Assembly (NCBI GenBank): GCA_007130025.1
Contig: SLTF01000104.1
Coordinates: 1 to 15,839 of the forward strand
DNA from: Spirochaetales bacterium
GTDB taxonomy: Bacteria > Spirochaetota > Spirochaetia > DSM-27196 > PWMO01
Reading direction: 5' to 3'
DNA length: 15,839 nt
Of the stretch, positions 13,487 through 15,839 are shown in pieces. A model generated the notes under the pieces. It was given only the letters and a program-made list of their open reading frames with translations, was not told where the DNA came from and made no database searches. The position numbers and the translations under genes were made by a program. Positions within the stretch are counted from its first letter, which is position 1. Each line of letters starts with the position of its first letter.

Positions 13487-15839
13487 CTACGAGGCGCTCT
13501 TCGGAACGGGTCCGAACGCTTCGGTCAGGATTGCATCCAGCTCCATCTGATGTTTACTGAAAGACCCCGCGGCCGGGCTGGGGCTCGAAGGGCGGCCGAT
13601 GTAACGCAGTCTGCGATTGCTCGAGGCGAGAAGTTCGTCCAGGCGCTCCAGCATGAACAGGTAGGCGCCGCGGTTTCGCGACTCTTCCTGGCACCAGATC
13701 ACTTCCGCGTCCGGCGCATATCTGCCGAGAACGGCGGAGACGCGCTCTCCGTCGAAGGGGTAGAGCTGCTCCACGCGGACGATAGCCGTATCGGAACGTC
13801 CGGTCTGCTCGCGACGGCTCAGCAGGTCAAAGTAGACCTTGCCGGTACAGAGTATCAGTCGCTTCACGCTTTTCGTTTTGATGGTGTCGTCGATCACCGT
13901 CTGGTAGTACCCCGACGTCAGGTCATCAACCCGCGAGACGCAGAGTTTGTGTCGAAGCAGGCTCTTGGGGGTCATGACGATGAGCGGCTTGCGGAAGCGC
14001 TGTTTCAGCTGTCGGCGCAGCGCGTGAAAGTACTGTGCGGGCGTGGTGGGGTAGACTACCTGCATGTTGTTGTCGGCGCAGAGCTGGAGGTAGCGCTCGA
14101 GGTGGGCGCTGGAGTGTTCCGGGCCCTGACCCTCGTACCCGTGCGGCAGCAGCATGACCAGACCGCTCGAGCGAAACCACTTGGACTCCGCCGAGGCGAT
14201 GAACTGATCAATGACAACCTGCGCTCCGTTGGCAAAATCGCCAAACTGCGCCTCCCACATCACCAGCATATTGGGTTGCGAAAGGCTGTAGCCATAGTCA
14301 AACCCCAGCACCGCAAACTCCGACAGCGGGCTGTCGTAGACGCTGAACCACGCCTGATCCTTGCTGACATGCTGCAGTGGCGTGTAGGTCTTGGGCGAGC
14401 TGGTGGCAACGTCCCACCAGACCGCGTGTCGCTGCGAGAAGGTTGCACGTCCCGAGTCCTCGCCGCTGAGGCGGATGGGATGCCCTTCCAGCAGCAGGGA
14501 GCCAAATGCAAGCGACTCGGCGAAGGCCCAGTCGATACCATGGCCGCTCTCAATTGCTTTCTGCCGATCGGCGAGAAACCGCTTGAGCTTGGGATGGATG
14601 GTGAAATCTTCCGGGGCGGAGGTCAGGGCGGTTGCCACCTGGTCGACCACGGTGCGATCAACGCCGGTCTCTACCGGTCCGAAGTTGTAGGGGTTCTGCA
14701 ATCCTGCCCAGTCGTCGCGCTGGAACGATTCGGAGAGATCAATCTCGTAGCCTGACTTCGCTTTTTCCAGTTCCTCGTCCAGGACGGCGCGGTATTTCTC
14801 GCGGAACGCCTGCTGGTCTTCCTGGGAGAATACGCCTTCCTCAGCGAGCTTCCTCCCGTAGATGGTTGGTGGTGTCTCGTGCTCCCGGATCAGGTTGTAC
14901 ATGATGGGATGGGTGAATGAGGGTTCGTCGGCCTCGTTGTGGCCAAGGCGACGGTAACAGACGATGTCCACCACCGCGTCGTACCCAAATTTCTGCCGAA
15001 AGCGCATCGCAAGGTCGATGGCGCGTACCACGCTCTCGGGGTGGTCGCCGTTTGCGTGGAAGATGGGTACCGGCATGGTCTTGGCGATGTCGGTGGGGAA
15101 GAAGGTCGAGCGTCCGTCCCGGCTGGCGGTGGTGAACCCAATCTGATTGTTGGTAACGATGTGAATGGTCCCACCGGTGCGGTAACCCTTCAGCTGCATG
15201 AGGTTGAAGGTTTCAGAGACCACACCCTGCCCGGAGAAGGCCGCGTCGCCGTGGATGAGCACGGGGATCACCTTCTTGCGATTCCAGTCCTTGCGGCGGC
15301 GCTGGATCGCACGGCACTTCCCCTCGACCACGGGGTCCACGGCTTCCAGGTGGCTCGGGTTTGCAACCAGGCTGATATGGATGGTCGATCCCTCCGCCGT
15401 TTTCAGATCAAAACTATGACCGAGGTGGTACTTCACGTCGCCACTGCCGCCGTAGGTGTGCGCTTTGTAGTTATCCAGAAACTTTGAGAACGTCTCCACC
15501 GCGGGTTTTCGCATTGCGTTGGTGAAAACGTTGAGCCGACCGCGGTGCGCCATGCCAAGCACAATCTCCTGAAGGCCGCGGTCTGCTGCATTGTCAATCA
15601 GATACCGAAGCGCCGGGATGAGCACCTCTCCGCCTTCCAGCGAGAAGCGCTTCTGCCCAATGAAGTTGGACTGCACGTAGCGCTCGAACTCTTCGGCCTT
15701 GATCAGGTCTTTCTGGAAGCGGATCTTCTGCGCTGGGGTCCAGACCCGACGGCTGTCGGGGCTCTCGATCTTTTCGATCAGCCAGCGCCGCATGGGTTTG
15801 TTCTGAATGTGCAGGATCTCCGCCCCGATGGTCGAACAG
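13487..15839 (-). CDS. sucA: 2-oxoglutarate dehydrogenase E1 component, N-terminus outside window
   Basis: The frame is open to the window's end; upstream of the Met at 15793 it reads CSTIGAEILHIQNKP, matching the internal E1o segment around E. coli YCGSIGVEYMH, so this is the C-terminal part (about 784 residues) of a protein usually over 900 long. E1 decarboxylates 2-oxoglutarate with thiamine diphosphate and succinylates lipoyl-E2. Motifs in order: GMAHRGRLNVF, VKYHLGH, NPSHLEAVDPVVEGK, the ThDP motif HGDAAFSGQG...NNQIGF (GD at 15244-15249), RRLGHNEADEPSFTHP, LPHGYEGQGPEHSSAHLER and TPKSLLRHK. These identify the homodimeric 2-oxoglutarate type rather than pyruvate E1. sucB follows after 39 bases, so sucA leads the sucA-sucB-lpd-gltA cluster; its promoter lies beyond the window. 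Confidence 0.97.
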   Translation of the reverse strand, partial: CSTIGAEILHIQNKPMRRWLIEKIESPDSRRVWTPAQKIRFQKDLIKAEEFERYVQSNFIGQKRFSLEGGEVLIPALRYLIDNAADRGLQEIVLGMAHRGRLNVFTNAMRKPAVETFSKFLDNYKAHTYGGSGDVKYHLGHSFDLKTAEGSTIHISLVANPSHLEAVDPVVEGKCRAIQRRRKDWNRKKVIPVLIHGDAAFSGQGVVSETFNLMQLKGYRTGGTIHIVTNNQIGFTTASRDGRSTFFPTDIAKTMPVPIFHANGDHPESVVRAIDLAMRFRQKFGYDAVVDIVCYRRLGHNEADEPSFTHPIMYNLIREHETPPTIYGRKLAEEGVFSQEDQQAFREKYRAVLDEELEKAKSGYEIDLSESFQRDDWAGLQNPYNFGPVETGVDRTVVDQVATALTSAPEDFTIHPKLKRFLADRQKAIESGHGIDWAFAESLAFGSLLLEGHPIRLSGEDSGRATFSQRHAVWWDVATSSPKTYTPLQHVSKDQAWFSVYDSPLSEFAVLGFDYGYSLSQPNMLVMWEAQFGDFANGAQVVIDQFIASAESKWFRSSGLVMLLPHGYEGQGPEHSSAHLERYLQLCADNNMQVVYPTTPAQYFHALRRQLKQRFRKPLIVMTPKSLLRHKLCVSRVDDLTSGYYQTVIDDTIKTKSVKRLILCTGKVYFDLLSRREQTGRSDTAIVRVEQLYPFDGERVSAVLGRYAPDAEVIWCQEESRNRGAYLFMLERLDELLASSNRRLRYIGRPSSPSPAAGSFSKHQMELDAILTEAFGPVPKSAS

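Noticed and set aside
13421..14755. Long + strand open frame (444 codons)
   Set aside because: Antisense to sucA, which has continuous E1 motifs on the other strand; a shadow of its codon bias.
13487..15793. sucA starting at the Met at 15793
   Set aside because: The frame is open upstream to the window edge and encodes a conserved E1 segment there, so this Met is internal and the gene is simply cut by the window.
1..15839. CRISPR arrays, insertion sequences, tRNA genes or attachment sites
   Set aside because: No spaced repeats, transposase motifs, terminal inverted repeats or tRNA-like cloverleafs were seen; no gap between genes exceeds about 110 bases.

Overview
The window is a gene-dense, GC-rich bacterial chromosome segment with no mobile elements, tRNA or rRNA genes, or CRISPR arrays that I could see. 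A lipoprotein signal, a periplasmic CHASE2 sensor and a complete-looking oxidative TCA enzyme set suggest a Gram-negative, respiring, free-living bacterium. The sequence alone does not settle the phylum.

Left part (1-5104, all + strand) is a signalling and envelope block. It opens with the 3' end of a response regulator carrying a degenerate GGDEF domain and an intact-looking EAL (c-di-GMP phosphodiesterase) domain. A tight three-gene unit follows: a secreted SH3-like protein, an M48 metalloprotease lipoprotein (ATGA overlap with the SH3 gene), and a CHASE2-type membrane adenylate cyclase. Genes for c-di-GMP breakdown and cAMP synthesis therefore lie side by side, with two predicted envelope proteins between them.

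Middle part (5105-7485, - strand) reads fumarase (fumC), then a TPR protein, then a 53-residue rubredoxin. The rubredoxin gene is short enough to be missed by ORF length cut-offs. A GC-rich hairpin lies between the convergent cyclase and rubredoxin genes.

Right part (7564-15839) is central metabolism. Two tandem malate/lactate dehydrogenase-family genes lie on the + strand, divergent from fumC, behind a good sigma70-like promoter. On the - strand, converging on them, is a cluster read as sucA (partial), sucB, lpd, gltA: the three components of the 2-oxoglutarate dehydrogenase complex followed by citrate synthase. Together the genes cover fumarate to malate to oxaloacetate to citrate, and 2-oxoglutarate to succinyl-CoA.

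The most unusual points are: (a) the first dehydrogenase copy, which keeps the catalytic His/Asp and three substrate Arg residues but has Glu in place of the substrate-binding Asn and a rewritten GGHGD motif; (b) the SH3 / M48 lipoprotein / CHASE2-cyclase unit, a candidate envelope-to-cAMP signalling module; and (c) the unannotated-looking rubredoxin paired with a TPR gene downstream of fumC.
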